From an uncultured Lachnospiraceae bacterium (GTDB lineage Bacteria > Bacillota > Clostridia > Lachnospirales > Lachnospiraceae): a DNA stretch of 51,391 nt. This document shows positions 7,487 through 15,532 of the stretch, in pieces. The stretch covers positions 1 to 51,391 of the forward strand of contig CAJUNB010000020.1 of assembly GCA_910587635.1 (NCBI GenBank), in the 5' to 3' direction. The notes beneath the pieces were generated by a model. The model saw only the letters and a list, made by a program, of their open reading frames with translations. It searched no databases and was not told the origin of the DNA. A program made the translations under genes and the position numbers. The number at the start of each line of letters is the position of its first letter. The first letter of the stretch is position 1.

Positions 7487-8064
7487 GTGGATGGAAAGAT
7501 AAGCTCATTAGATTTCTGGAAACGAATGGAGCGATTGCGGGAGAAGACAGGGAAGTATATGAGTATACTTTGAAAATAATAGCTATTTTGGGCGGAAATA
7601 TCATGATAAGTCTTCTTATCGGATTTGGTCTGGGTGTGCCTTTGTATTGTATGATGCTTTTGTTTTCTATCATTGTTCTGCGCTCGGATGCGGGAGGGTA
7701 TCATGCCGATAATATGTGGGTGTGTTATTTCCTGTCATGTATGGGGCTGATGGGGGCTCTTTTATGGATAAAGGCTGAGATACCGTATCAGGCACTGATT
7801 ACTGTCTGTATGGCAGTTCCGTCCTATTTCTTTGTTTTTCGAAATGCTCCTTTGGAGGCGGAGAATAAGCCTCTTACTCAGATAGAAAAGAAAATCATAG
7901 GGAGACGGGCAAGGATAATTGTCACTGTGGAAATAGCCGCTGGGCTCATTTGCCTTGTGATTGATAAAAAGTCAGCCTGTACAATAATGTGCTCTGTTAT
8001 CTGGTGCGCAATAGGGTACATTGGCTGGTTCATGAAAAAGAAACGAAAGTTGGATATGACATGA
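7483..8064 (+). CDS. agrB: AgrB-family accessory gene regulator (AgrD-processing protease)
   Basis: 193-aa integral membrane cysteine endopeptidase that cleaves the AgrD C-terminal tail and catalyses thiolactone formation. The catalytic motif RSDAGGYHADNMWVC is present, giving His74 and Cys81 with the usual seven-residue spacing. The downstream conserved NAPLEAENKPLTQIEKK segment and four or more hydrophobic helices agree with the family, as does the length. It overlaps agrD by 4 nt. All catalytic residues are intact, so the cassette looks functional. Confidence 0.95.
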   Translation: MSGWKDKLIRFLETNGAIAGEDREVYEYTLKIIAILGGNIMISLLIGFGLGVPLYCMMLLFSIIVLRSDAGGYHADNMWVCYFLSCMGLMGALLWIKAEIPYQALITVCMAVPSYFFVFRNAPLEAENKPLTQIEKKIIGRRARIIVTVEIAAGLICLVIDKKSACTIMCSVIWCAIGYIGWFMKKKRKLDMT

Positions 8065-8073
8065 CAGAAAAAG

Positions 8074-8105
8074 CAGAGAGTGTGAGATATTCATACTCTC
8101 TGTTT
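8074..8105 (+). terminator. Hairpin terminator after agrB
   Basis: CAGAGAGTGTGA (8074-8085) pairs with TCATACTCTCTG (8091-8102), one G-U pair, loop of 5 nt, followed by a short TTTG. Weak T-run. Confidence 0.6.
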
Positions 8106-8164
8106 GCATTATCTGATGTATATTGTGGATTGCGGATTATCTGACTTTACGAATGGAGAAATGA

Positions 8165-8656
8165 ATGAGAATATTGCATTTGCCCGGTCTGTATTTTGGT
8201 ACGGCGGACAGAGAAGAGGAAGAAATAACAGTGCAAAACTATTATTTGGACACATTATTGCAAGGATTGGAAGGGATAACGAAGGAGTATTCAGTAGACT
8301 ATATTTTTATTACAAGTGATATGACACAGGATGCGCTTCTGGAAAATAAAAGAGAACTCGCATATTATCTGAATAAAATTTCAGCAGTATGTGGGGAATC
8401 TCTGCAACGAATCTATTTATGTCCGGGAATGTATGATGTGGACTGTGGCGAAGAGACAGATATCTGTCTGTTCTATCTCTATGAAATAGAAGAGGAGGGA
8501 ATGAGCGAGACTTACATCAGTACAACTTACAAATTTGATGGTAAGAATTGGAGCAAACAGTGGAAACGAGTTTATTTAGGGGCAATGGATAAGAAAAAGA
8601 AAATAAAGTTGCCTCATCGCAGACTCTCCGTCATGTGGTGGATTAAAAATTTATAG
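8165..8656 (+). CDS. Truncated, apparently inactive metallophosphoesterase-like protein
   Basis: 163-aa ORF whose first half reads like a calcineurin-type phosphoesterase with damaged metal-binding motifs. Motif I is HLPGLYFG instead of H-x-SDLHFG, motif II is ITSDMTQD instead of ITGDLT, and motif III is CPGMYDVD instead of PGNHDVD. The later histidine motifs are missing because the protein stops at 163 aa. GGAG precedes the ATG by 6 nt, so it may still be translated. A decaying gene or a pseudoenzyme are both possible. It lies just behind the agr cassette. Confidence 0.55.
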   Translation: MRILHLPGLYFGTADREEEEITVQNYYLDTLLQGLEGITKEYSVDYIFITSDMTQDALLENKRELAYYLNKISAVCGESLQRIYLCPGMYDVDCGEETDICLFYLYEIEEEGMSETYISTTYKFDGKNWSKQWKRVYLGAMDKKKKIKLPHRRLSVMWWIKNL

Positions 8657-8669
8657 ATCTTACTATAAA

Positions 8670-8699
8670 AAGGACAGAACCGTTTTTGGTTCTGTCCTT
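8670..8699. terminator. Bidirectional intrinsic terminator
   Basis: Perfect 12-bp stem AAGGACAGAACC / GGTTCTGTCCTT with loop GTTTTT. On the minus strand it is followed by TTTTTATA, so it best serves the PepSY gene and also blocks read-through from the left. Confidence 0.85.
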
Positions 8700-8708
8700 A
8701 CAAGTATA

Positions 8709-9503
8709 TCAATCATCTTCATCTACATCAAAATCAAGTACAGTCCCTGTGGCAGCGTCCAGTTCGACTTCGTATTCCAGATTTCCATAATAGAATTCCA
8801 ATTCATAAACCTGACGGCCATCATCACGATCCAGCTTTGCCTTTTTCCAGCGAACATCGGCGGAGCCAAGTCCCGCCATGCTGAGTGCTTTTGCCTTGGC
8901 ATCTTCCATACTGAGCCCGGAAGCAGGCTTAGTATTATTACCAGTATCAGGGGAAACAGCAGGAACATAATTTTTCAAATCAAAGTCCCACTGAATGATC
9001 GTACCGGTAACGGCATCTATTTCATAGTTCAGTTCTTTCAGATCAGCAGTGTAAAACTCAATATCATAGAGCAGCCTGCCATCGTCGTAGTCCAGTTCCG
9101 CTTTTTTCATTGTCACCTGACTTGCCTGTAGTCCTGTATGGGTGATGGCTAGCGTCTTTGCATCTTCCAGTGTAATAGTTGCCTGTGTGCCGTAGCCAGA
9201 CGTGGGAGCTGCTTTCCATTCATATTCCATATCCAGTATAGCGCCGCTTTCTGCGTCAATATCAAAGTCGTATTCTTTGAAATCCGAAGTTAAAAATTCT
9301 ATCTCGTAGATTAACCGCCCATCGTGACGATCCAGTTTTGACTTGGTAAAAGATACGGAATCAGCAGAGAGTCCCGCACTTGCCAGAGCAGTGGACTTGG
9401 CTGTCTCTTCTGTGATCTGTGCTGCAGATGCAGTCAGTGTTATTGCCGCGAAAAGAGATCCTGCGGCCAAAATCGTTCCCAATGCTGCAAATTTTCTTTT
9501 CAT
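8709..9503 (-). CDS. Secreted protein with three PepSY domains
   Basis: 264-aa exported protein. A Sec signal peptide (MKRKFAALGTILAAGSLFAA, likely cleaved near ASA-A) is followed by three PepSY units at about residues 29-95, 108-175 and 195-262. Each starts with an ITxExAKxxAL-like helix and carries KLDRxDGRxxYEIEFxxxxxEYDxEIDAxTGxIL. PepSY domains are generally linked to peptidase inhibition or cell-surface regulation. GGAGG lies 7 nt before the ATG on the minus strand. The acidic C-terminus (DFDVDEDD) suggests a soluble extracytoplasmic form. Confidence 0.88.
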   Translation of the reverse strand: MKRKFAALGTILAAGSLFAAITLTASAAQITEETAKSTALASAGLSADSVSFTKSKLDRHDGRLIYEIEFLTSDFKEYDFDIDAESGAILDMEYEWKAAPTSGYGTQATITLEDAKTLAITHTGLQASQVTMKKAELDYDDGRLLYDIEFYTADLKELNYEIDAVTGTIIQWDFDLKNYVPAVSPDTGNNTKPASGLSMEDAKAKALSMAGLGSADVRWKKAKLDRDDGRQVYELEFYYGNLEYEVELDAATGTVLDFDVDEDD

Positions 9504-9542
9504 TGCATTACCTCCATTTAATTAATTTTGTTTTCTGCCTTT

Positions 9543-9571
9543 ATCATATCATTTTCAGAATAAATTTTCAA
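9543..9571 (-). promoter_or_regulatory. Sigma-A promoter for the PepSY gene
   Basis: Read on the minus strand: TTGAAA (9571-9566), a 17-nt spacer, TATGAT (9548-9543), about 40 nt upstream of the start codon. Confidence 0.65.
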
Positions 9572-9671
9572 ACGTAAAAATTATGAAAATTATGGAGACA
9601 AAATTGCTGGAAGGATGGTAAGAAATATGGTATGATGTAATACGATTTCTACAACCAACCGGAGAATTAAA

Positions 9672-9905
9672 ATGCGCCAAATGAAATTCAAGATGGAGCG
9701 CCCTGATTTGCTGCATGAGGGAGATCATGTGACAGTGTCGGAAGGAGTGCTACCCAGTAATTATTATTATACGATCGATCCGTCCCTTGCCATGTCCGGC
9801 AATTTTCCCTTTCGGGAGAGGCTGCTGGCCAGAGAGGGAACTGTTACGGCGATCGAAGAAAATGACAGAGGTTTCTATGTTATTGCAGAATTTGATGAAT
9901 CATAA
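9672..9905 (+). CDS. Small conserved-looking hypothetical protein
   Basis: 77-aa soluble acidic protein I do not recognise. It has GDHVTVSEGVLPSNYYYTID and a C-terminal REGTVTAIEENDRGFYVIAEF that reads like a small beta-barrel (SH3/KOW-like) pattern. CCGGAG precedes the ATG by 8 nt. ridA begins 15 nt after the stop behind its own AGAGGAGG, suggesting co-transcription. Codon use matches neighbouring genes, which supports a real gene. Confidence 0.6.
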   Translation: MRQMKFKMERPDLLHEGDHVTVSEGVLPSNYYYTIDPSLAMSGNFPFRERLLAREGTVTAIEENDRGFYVIAEFDES

Positions 9906-9920
9906 AGAGGAGGAACTACT

Positions 9921-10295
9921 ATGAAAAAAATCAGTACCGATAAGGCACCAGCAGCGATCGGCCCTTATTCACAGGGAATAGTGGCAGGGGATTTTCTGTT
10001 TGCTTCCGGGCAGATTCCGCTGGATCCTGAGAGCGGCGCGATCATGGGTACGACGATTGCGGAACAGGCAGAGCGGGCAATTCGAAATGTTGGCGCTATC
10101 TTGGCAGAGGCGGGAGCAGACTATACGAAGGTAGTCAAGACTACATGCTATTTAGCGGAAATGGCGGATTTTGCAGCGTTTAACAGTGTCTACGAAAAAT
10201 ATTTTACAGAGAAACCGGCACGGAGCTGTGTTGCAGTCAAACAGCTCCCGAAGGATGTTCTCTGTGAAGTGGAGGTAATCGCCTGCCTGAAATAG
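9921..10295 (+). CDS. ridA: RidA family reactive intermediate/imine deaminase
   Basis: 124-aa RidA/YjgF protein, a trimeric enzyme hydrolysing reactive enamine/imine intermediates such as 2-aminoacrylate. Family hallmarks are KAPAAIGPYSQGIVAGDFLFASGQ at the N-terminus, the active-site arginine in KPARSCVAVKQLPKDVLCEVEVIA near the end, and the usual length. AGAGGAGGAACT precedes the ATG. It lies between a small hypothetical gene and an EamA transporter. Confidence 0.95.
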   Translation: MKKISTDKAPAAIGPYSQGIVAGDFLFASGQIPLDPESGAIMGTTIAEQAERAIRNVGAILAEAGADYTKVVKTTCYLAEMADFAAFNSVYEKYFTEKPARSCVAVKQLPKDVLCEVEVIACLK

Positions 10296-10311
10296 TTTTT
10301 GGCAGGCGAAT

Positions 10312-11205
10312 ATGATGAAGACAAATACGATGAAAAACTCTATGCTGCTGCTTTTGACTGCGACAATATGGGGTGTGGCGTTTGTAGCGCAGAGTGTTGG
10401 GATGGATTATGTCGGTCCTTTTACTTTTAATGCAGTTCGTTTTTTGATGGGGGGAACGGTGCTTCTGCCCTTCCTTATCTGGAAATCCAGAAAGCAGTAT
10501 AAGGACGAGACTGTAGAAGAGAAAAAGGCCAGATACCGGGTTACATTTCTGGGGGGTGTCTGCTGTGGTTGCGCACTTTGCACAGCGAGCCTCTTACAGC
10601 AGATGGGGATCCGGTATACGACTGTTGCGAAAGCCGGCTTTATTACGGCGCTATACATTATTATTGTGCCTATACTGGGGCTGTTTTTCCACAGAAAAGT
10701 GAGAAGGCGCATCTGGATTGGTGTGGCATTGGCAGTATTTGGTATGTACCTGTTGTGCATCAAAGAATCCTTTGCCGTCAGCAAAGGGGATTTTTTTGTT
10801 TTTTTATGTGCTATAGTTTTTTCTGTACATATTTTGGTGATTGACTTCTTTTCACCAAAAGCTGACGGAGTGGCGCTGTCTTGTATTCAGTTTTATACGA
10901 GCAGTGTAATATGTGGAATTGGCACATTTCTGTTGGAGAAGCCGTCTTTTCAGGCAATGCTGGCAGGCTGGATGCCTATACTGTATGCGGGGATTCTGTC
11001 CTGTGGCGTGGCATATACATTACAGATTATCGGGCAGAAAGGAATGGATCCCACAGTGGCGTCTTTGATTCTGAGCCTGGAATCTGTGATTTCTCTCATT
11101 GCCGGCTGGATTCTGCTTGGACAGGCGCTGAGCCTGAAAGAAATCTGTGGCTGTGTGCTTGTGTTTATCGCAATTGTACTCGTACAGCTTCCGCAAAAAA
11201 AATAA
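10312..11205 (+). CDS. EamA-family (DMT superfamily) transporter
   Basis: 297-aa inner membrane protein with ten predicted hydrophobic helices in two EamA repeats: LLLLTATIWGVAFVAQSVGMDYVGPFTFNAVRFLMGG in the first and SCGVAYTLQIIGQKGMDPTVASLILSLESV in the second. Drug/metabolite transporters of this type export amino acids or other small metabolites; substrate is not predictable. The start follows ridA by 16 nt with only a weak GGCAGG signal; a second ATG directly follows the first. Confidence 0.9.
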   Translation: MMKTNTMKNSMLLLLTATIWGVAFVAQSVGMDYVGPFTFNAVRFLMGGTVLLPFLIWKSRKQYKDETVEEKKARYRVTFLGGVCCGCALCTASLLQQMGIRYTTVAKAGFITALYIIIVPILGLFFHRKVRRRIWIGVALAVFGMYLLCIKESFAVSKGDFFVFLCAIVFSVHILVIDFFSPKADGVALSCIQFYTSSVICGIGTFLLEKPSFQAMLAGWMPILYAGILSCGVAYTLQIIGQKGMDPTVASLILSLESVISLIAGWILLGQALSLKEICGCVLVFIAIVLVQLPQKK

Positions 11206-11243
11206 GTCAATTTTTTCGAATCTTTCCGTTTTCCGGTGAAATC

Positions 11244-11273
11244 ACATATTTTTTGTTCATAATAGAAATACTA
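11244..11273 (+). promoter_or_regulatory. Candidate forespore-type promoter upstream of spoVAE
   Basis: ACATA (11244-11248), an 18-nt spacer and AATACTA (11267-11273) resemble a sigma-G promoter. A small hairpin CAAAG-n-CTTC / GAAG-n-CTTTG (11278-11306) follows in the presumed leader. Its presence would let the detached spoVA genes stay in the forespore regulon; this is inference from pattern only. Confidence 0.4.
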
Positions 11274-11339
11274 TTTGCAAAGTCTTCTGAAAACAGGAAG
11301 GCTTTGTAAATCGGAAAGTGTGATGGAAGGAGAAGAGAG

Positions 11340-11696
11340 ATGGATTATATCAATGCATTTTTGATAGGGGGCCTGATCTGTGCTGCCGTCCAGATATTAA
11401 TGGAAAAGACAAAGATGATGCCGGGGAGAATTATGGTGCTTCTCGTATGTCTGGGGGCTGTGATCAGTGCGTTTGGCTGGTATGAGCCCTTTTTGGAATT
11501 TGCGGGTGCCGGTGCCAGCGTACCGCTTTTGGGCTTTGGAAATATATTGATGAAAGGCGTCAAGGAAGCGGTAGACCAGCAGGGACTGCTTGGTATTTTT
11601 GCAGGAGGTTTTAAGGCAGGTGCGGTGGGGACATGTGCAGCGCTCATATTTGCCTATCTGGCAAGCCTTATTTTTAATCCGAAGATGAAGAAATAA
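11340..11696 (+). CDS. spoVAE: SpoVAE (SpoVAEb-type), stage V sporulation protein AE
   Basis: 118-aa membrane protein matching SpoVAEB: N-terminal AFLIGGLICAAVQILME, central LGAVISAFGWYEPFLEFAGAGASVPLLGFGN and C-terminal GIFAGGFKAGAVGTCAALIFAYLASLIFNPK. It belongs to the DPA-channel complex with SpoVAC and SpoVAD. GGAAGGAGAAGAGAG precedes the ATG. Unusually it is 7.4 kb from spoVAC and precedes spoVAD with a DUF2156 gene between; the usual order is AC-AD-AE. Confidence 0.93.
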   Translation: MDYINAFLIGGLICAAVQILMEKTKMMPGRIMVLLVCLGAVISAFGWYEPFLEFAGAGASVPLLGFGNILMKGVKEAVDQQGLLGIFAGGFKAGAVGTCAALIFAYLASLIFNPKMKK

Positions 11697-11724
11697 ATAT
11701 AAAAACGAAAGAAAAGAGGATACT

Positions 11725-12615
11725 ATGGAATTTAACTGGAAAAAGATAGAACTTTCCGACAAAGATGTAATTCAGGGGTACTACCGCCGGGCAAAGCTGC
11801 AAAACTGTGAATCTACATTTGCCAATAATTATTTGTGGGCGCCTCATTATAAGATCCGTTACACGATCATAGAAGGCATGCTTGCATTTTTATCGGACGA
11901 GGAAAGGCCATGTGTCAGCTTTCCGCTGGGAGAAGGAGATTTGAAAAAGACGATGGACACAATCCTGACATGGTTTGAGGAAAGAGAACGTCCTTTTAAG
12001 ATGAATCTTGTGAATCCGTCCCAGTTTGCTCTGCTGGAGGAACTGTATCCTGACAAATTTCAGATCGAATACAACAGAGACTACTCAGACTATGTGTATG
12101 AGTCGGAAAAGCTGCTTACCTTATCCGGAAAACGGCTCCATGGGAAGAGAAATCATATCAATAAATTCAAAGAAACTTATCCTGACTGGAGCTATGAAGC
12201 CATTACCGGCGAAAATACACAGGAATGTCTGGAGATGGCACAGGAATGGCGGATACGCAATGGCTGCGACGAAGACGAAGCAAAAGATGCGGAATTTTGT
12301 GTGACACTGAAGGCTCTGAAGCTGCGGGAAGAACTGGAACTGAAAGGCGGGTTGCTGCGGGCCGATGGCAGAGTGGTAGCGTTTACGTTGGGAGAGCCCG
12401 GGAGTGGAGATACATTTATCGTCCATATTGAAAAGGCATTTGCAGATGTGCAGGGCGCTTATCCTATGATCAATCAGCAATTTGTAGAACATGAAGCTGC
12501 CGGGTACCCTTATGTCAACAGAGAGGAAGATACGGGGGCGGAAGGACTTCGAAAGGCAAAGCTTTCCTATCGTCCGGTTATGCTGCTGGAAAAGGGGATT
12601 ATCAGGCTAAAGTAG
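11725..12615 (+). CDS. DUF2156 domain-containing protein (LPG synthase C-terminal-like)
   Basis: 296-aa soluble protein related to the GNAT-like C-terminal domain of MprF-type aminoacyl-phosphatidylglycerol synthases, but without the membrane part. Seen motifs: SEKLLTLSGKRLHGKRNHINKF (about 130-150), LLRADGRVVAFTLGE and the terminal YPYVNREEDTGAEGLRKAKLSYRPV. Acyl or aminoacyl transfer is possible but unproven. It sits between spoVAE and spoVAD in the same orientation with a 28-nt gap after spoVAE, so a sporulation role is plausible by context. Confidence 0.85.
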   Translation: MEFNWKKIELSDKDVIQGYYRRAKLQNCESTFANNYLWAPHYKIRYTIIEGMLAFLSDEERPCVSFPLGEGDLKKTMDTILTWFEERERPFKMNLVNPSQFALLEELYPDKFQIEYNRDYSDYVYESEKLLTLSGKRLHGKRNHINKFKETYPDWSYEAITGENTQECLEMAQEWRIRNGCDEDEAKDAEFCVTLKALKLREELELKGGLLRADGRVVAFTLGEPGSGDTFIVHIEKAFADVQGAYPMINQQFVEHEAAGYPYVNREEDTGAEGLRKAKLSYRPVMLLEKGIIRLK

Positions 12616-12707
12616 AGAGATATCGTTGAGTCGGTCCGTCGCATACTGTTTGCAGGAAACAAATGCTGTGTTGTGTGTTGCATAATTTAACTTAAAATCG
12701 GGAACCC

Positions 12708-12743
12708 TACCCTCAGTGAACAAAGGGACAGAAAGGGACGGGA
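12708..12743 (+). repeat. GAACAARGGGACAG intergenic repeat, copy 1
   Basis: CAGTGAACAAAGGGACAG here and CAGCGAACAAGGGGACAG at about 13812-13829 match at 16 of 18 positions, and each is followed by a further GGGAC block just before a start codon (spoVAD and the transglutaminase-like gene). Confidence 0.6.
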
Positions 12744-12746
12744 GCG

Positions 12747-13793
12747 ATGGCAGCACAGAAAAATTCACAACAGAGAGAAAAGAGAAGAGGGAAACAGAGC
12801 GTAGCCTACAGAGAACCTGTCTATATCAATGCCAGCGCGTCGATTGCAGGTAAGAAAGAAGGAGAAGGGCCGCTGGCGGAACTGATCGATATGATCGGTG
12901 AAGACGATTTATTCGGATGTAACACATGGGAGGAAGCGGAGAGCAGTCTGCAGAAAGACGCAGTCTATCTGGCGATGGGAAAAGCCGGACTGGAGAGCAA
13001 GGAAATTCAATACCTGTTTGCTGGTGACTTACTCGGTCAATCTATAGCCACTTCTTTCGGCATTAAGGCCTATGAGATACCGCTGTTCGGTCTGTACGGC
13101 GCATGTTCCACATGCGGAGAATCTCTGAGCCTGGGCTCTATGGCTATTGACGGTGGATTTGCAAGAAATGTCATCTGCGTTACATCCAGTCATTTTGCCA
13201 GTGCGGAGAAGGAATTCCGAAACCCGCTGGAATATGGCAGCCAGAGACCACTGTCTGCCACATGGACAGTGACGGGCAGCGGGGCGTTCGTGCTGGGGAA
13301 GGAAGCGGGAGAACATGTCCGGGGGATGATCACCGGTATCACGACAGGAAAGATAGTGGACTATGGGCTGAAAGATTCCATGAATATGGGTTGCTGTATG
13401 GCACCCGCGGCCTGCGATGTGATCTATCAGAATTTCATTGACTTTGGCAGACAGCCTTCTGACTATGATAAGATCATCACAGGAGATCTTGGTTCTATCG
13501 GTCAACGTGCCCTGATTGACCTGGTAGCGGAAAAAGGATATGATATATCCGGGAACCATATGGACTGTGGAATGGAAATATTTGACCCGAAGACCCAGGA
13601 TACCCATGCGGGCGGTTCCGGCTGTGGTTGTGCGGCTGTTACGCTGTCTTCCTATATTTTAAAGCAGTTGGAAGAAAAGAAATGGAAGCGGATACTTTTC
13701 ATTCCTACCGGAGCCCTACTGAGCAAGACGAGTTTCAATGAAGGAAAGACGGTTCCCGGCATTGCACATGGGGTCGTTATTGAAAGTGTGTAA
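12747..13793 (+). CDS. spoVAD: SpoVAD, stage V sporulation protein AD
   Basis: 348-aa thiolase-fold protein that binds dipicolinic acid on the SpoVA complex; it is not a condensing enzyme. Diagnostic segments: EPVYINASASIAGKKEGEGPL, YLFAGDLLGQSIATSFG, LYGACSTCGESLSLGSM, NPLEYGSQRPLSATWTVTGSGA and CDVIYQNFIDFGRQPSDYDKI. The Lys/Arg-rich start is about 20 aa longer than Bacillus SpoVAD. The upstream GACGGGAGC is a modest ribosome binding site. It is split from spoVAA-AB-AC by about 8.9 kb and lies downstream of spoVAE. Confidence 0.95.
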   Translation: MAAQKNSQQREKRRGKQSVAYREPVYINASASIAGKKEGEGPLAELIDMIGEDDLFGCNTWEEAESSLQKDAVYLAMGKAGLESKEIQYLFAGDLLGQSIATSFGIKAYEIPLFGLYGACSTCGESLSLGSMAIDGGFARNVICVTSSHFASAEKEFRNPLEYGSQRPLSATWTVTGSGAFVLGKEAGEHVRGMITGITTGKIVDYGLKDSMNMGCCMAPAACDVIYQNFIDFGRQPSDYDKIITGDLGSIGQRALIDLVAEKGYDISGNHMDCGMEIFDPKTQDTHAGGSGCGCAAVTLSSYILKQLEEKKWKRILFIPTGALLSKTSFNEGKTVPGIAHGVVIESV

Positions 13794-13808
13794 AACAAAT
13801 AGGGCATA

Positions 13809-13857
13809 CTTTCAGCGAACAAGGGGACAGTTTAGCAATAAATAACAGGGACAGAAG
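13809..13857 (+). repeat. GAACAARGGGACAG intergenic repeat, copy 2
   Basis: Second copy of the motif at 12708-12743, followed by AACAGGGACAG directly before the next gene, so it also occupies the ribosome-binding region. Confidence 0.6.
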
Positions 13858-15360
13858 ATGAAAAAATTTTTTAAAAGAATCTTATATCTGATCATGCTAA
13901 TGTCGGCGCTGCTCATGGCTCTGCTGTTTGTGTGTGCCTGGAATCCTGAGATGACGCAGAGGATTGCGCAGATTCTCTATCCAGACAGACAGGCGGAGAC
14001 GGAGGCGCTGACTGAGAAGGCAGATGCTTCCCATGGGATACAGGAGACAGAGGCTTCGGCGACAGACAGTGAGACGACAGAAACGGAGGTACCGGAAACA
14101 GAATCTCCGGGATCGATGCAAAGCGGTCTGTCTGAAGAGAATCCAGCGGTGTACATACCTCCTGAGAAATCAGAGCTTTCCGTACCCCAGGAGGTAGCGG
14201 GGAAGAGTGGTTATCAGGAGATTCAGAGCAATGATAACGAAATAGAGGAGACAGAAGCCGAAGAGCTGGAACACCAGCTTGGCGTGGGCGAGACGGGAGA
14301 CGGCCTGACTTTTGATCCTCTGTACTATCCATATTATAATATGCTGGATGAAAATGGACAGCGTATTTACAGGCAGATCTATGCCAATGCCAAGGTAGTA
14401 AATCCTTCCTTTGCACCGGTGGAGCCGGTGACGGCGCAGAAATTACGGGATGTAATTTCCGCTGTCTATAATGATCATCCGGAGCTTTTCTGGCTGGATA
14501 CTTCCTACGCCTGCAAACACAGGGGGAACGGACAATGTGTGGAGATTGATCTGCAATTTAACCGAACGGCCAAAAATCTGGAAGGAGAGAATGCGGCATT
14601 TGAACGGGCGGCCAACGAAATCATTTCTCAGGCGGCAGGATTTCCCTCCGATTATGACAAAGAATGTTATGTCCACGATACTTTGCTTCGTAATATCGAA
14701 TATGTCAAAAGTGCGGAAATGAACCAGAGTGCCTACAGCGCGCTTGTCAACGGGCGGACCGTGTGTGCAGGCTATGCCAGAGCATTTCAGTACGTGATGC
14801 AGCAGCTTGGCGTACCCTGTTATTACTGTGTCGGTTATGCGGGAGAAGACCACGCCTGGAACATCATCAAACTGGAAGAAGAATATTATAATGTAGACCT
14901 GACCTGGGACGATACCGGCGAAGGGACTTATGATTATTTCAATAAAACCGACAGGGACTATGCGGAAACTCATATGAGACAGGAACTGTCTGTCTATCTG
15001 CCGGCGTGCAACGGTGAGAAATACCGCAGTGCGGACAATACAACGGATGAAAATTTAAGAAGTATAGAAGATATCGGTTATTCTGAAGCGGCAGTTTTTA
15101 CGAGTCTGTCGGATTATTATGATTCCTGCTATGAGCAGATTATGCAAAGAGGAGCGGGAAATTATACGTTTACTTCTGTCGTCCAGGGGAAAGAACTCTA
15201 TGAAGAGCTGGAACAGGCTTATCAATCCGATACGTACAAGGAGGAATACCTGATAGAGGCGATGCGGGGGATAGGTGCCAAATCCTGTCATCTGAATCTG
15301 GCGGTGGAGGATTTACAACAGGACAGATACTTGCTCACGCATGAGCTGGAACTACACTGA
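13858..15360 (+). CDS. Membrane-anchored transglutaminase-like cysteine protein
   Basis: 500-aa protein with an N-terminal signal anchor (about residues 7-28) and a Glu/Thr/Ser-rich extracytoplasmic linker (about 45-145). A transglutaminase-like domain (about 160-400) follows with a complete triad: Cys303 in NGRTVCAGYARAFQ, His332 in GEDHAWNI and Asp347 in YYNVDLTWDDT. Such proteins act as peptidases or cross-linking enzymes at the cell surface. The C-terminal 120 residues are not assigned. It begins 64 nt after spoVAD and could be part of that transcript; a spore-envelope role is only a guess. Confidence 0.85.
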   Translation: MKKFFKRILYLIMLMSALLMALLFVCAWNPEMTQRIAQILYPDRQAETEALTEKADASHGIQETEASATDSETTETEVPETESPGSMQSGLSEENPAVYIPPEKSELSVPQEVAGKSGYQEIQSNDNEIEETEAEELEHQLGVGETGDGLTFDPLYYPYYNMLDENGQRIYRQIYANAKVVNPSFAPVEPVTAQKLRDVISAVYNDHPELFWLDTSYACKHRGNGQCVEIDLQFNRTAKNLEGENAAFERAANEIISQAAGFPSDYDKECYVHDTLLRNIEYVKSAEMNQSAYSALVNGRTVCAGYARAFQYVMQQLGVPCYYCVGYAGEDHAWNIIKLEEEYYNVDLTWDDTGEGTYDYFNKTDRDYAETHMRQELSVYLPACNGEKYRSADNTTDENLRSIEDIGYSEAAVFTSLSDYYDSCYEQIMQRGAGNYTFTSVVQGKELYEELEQAYQSDTYKEEYLIEAMRGIGAKSCHLNLAVEDLQQDRYLLTHELELH

Positions 15361-15386
15361 GAGCGTCTTTATCATTTAATCTTCAA

Positions 15387-15425
15387 CAAATAGCCTCTAT
15401 TCGACAGGGGCTATTTGTCAATATT
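15387..15425 (+). terminator. Intrinsic terminator after the transglutaminase-like gene
   Basis: CAAATAGCCTC (15387-15397) pairs with GGGGCTATTTG (15407-15417), one G-U, followed by a T-containing tail. Confidence 0.7.
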
Positions 15426-15498
15426 TGTCGAAAAAGCTGATAAAATCAAGAAAAATGGAATATTTTGTAATTATTTAAAATTTTTTAGAAAAATGTGT

Positions 15499-15527
15499 TG
15501 ACAAATAAAAAGAACATGTTATAATAA
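15499..15527 (+). promoter_or_regulatory. Consensus sigma-A promoter with no obvious gene behind it
   Basis: TTGACA and TATAAT, both perfect matches, are separated by 16 nt. The transcript would start near 15533. No convincing coding sequence follows before the terminator at 15789-15822. Confidence 0.8.
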
Positions 15528-15532
15528 ATACA

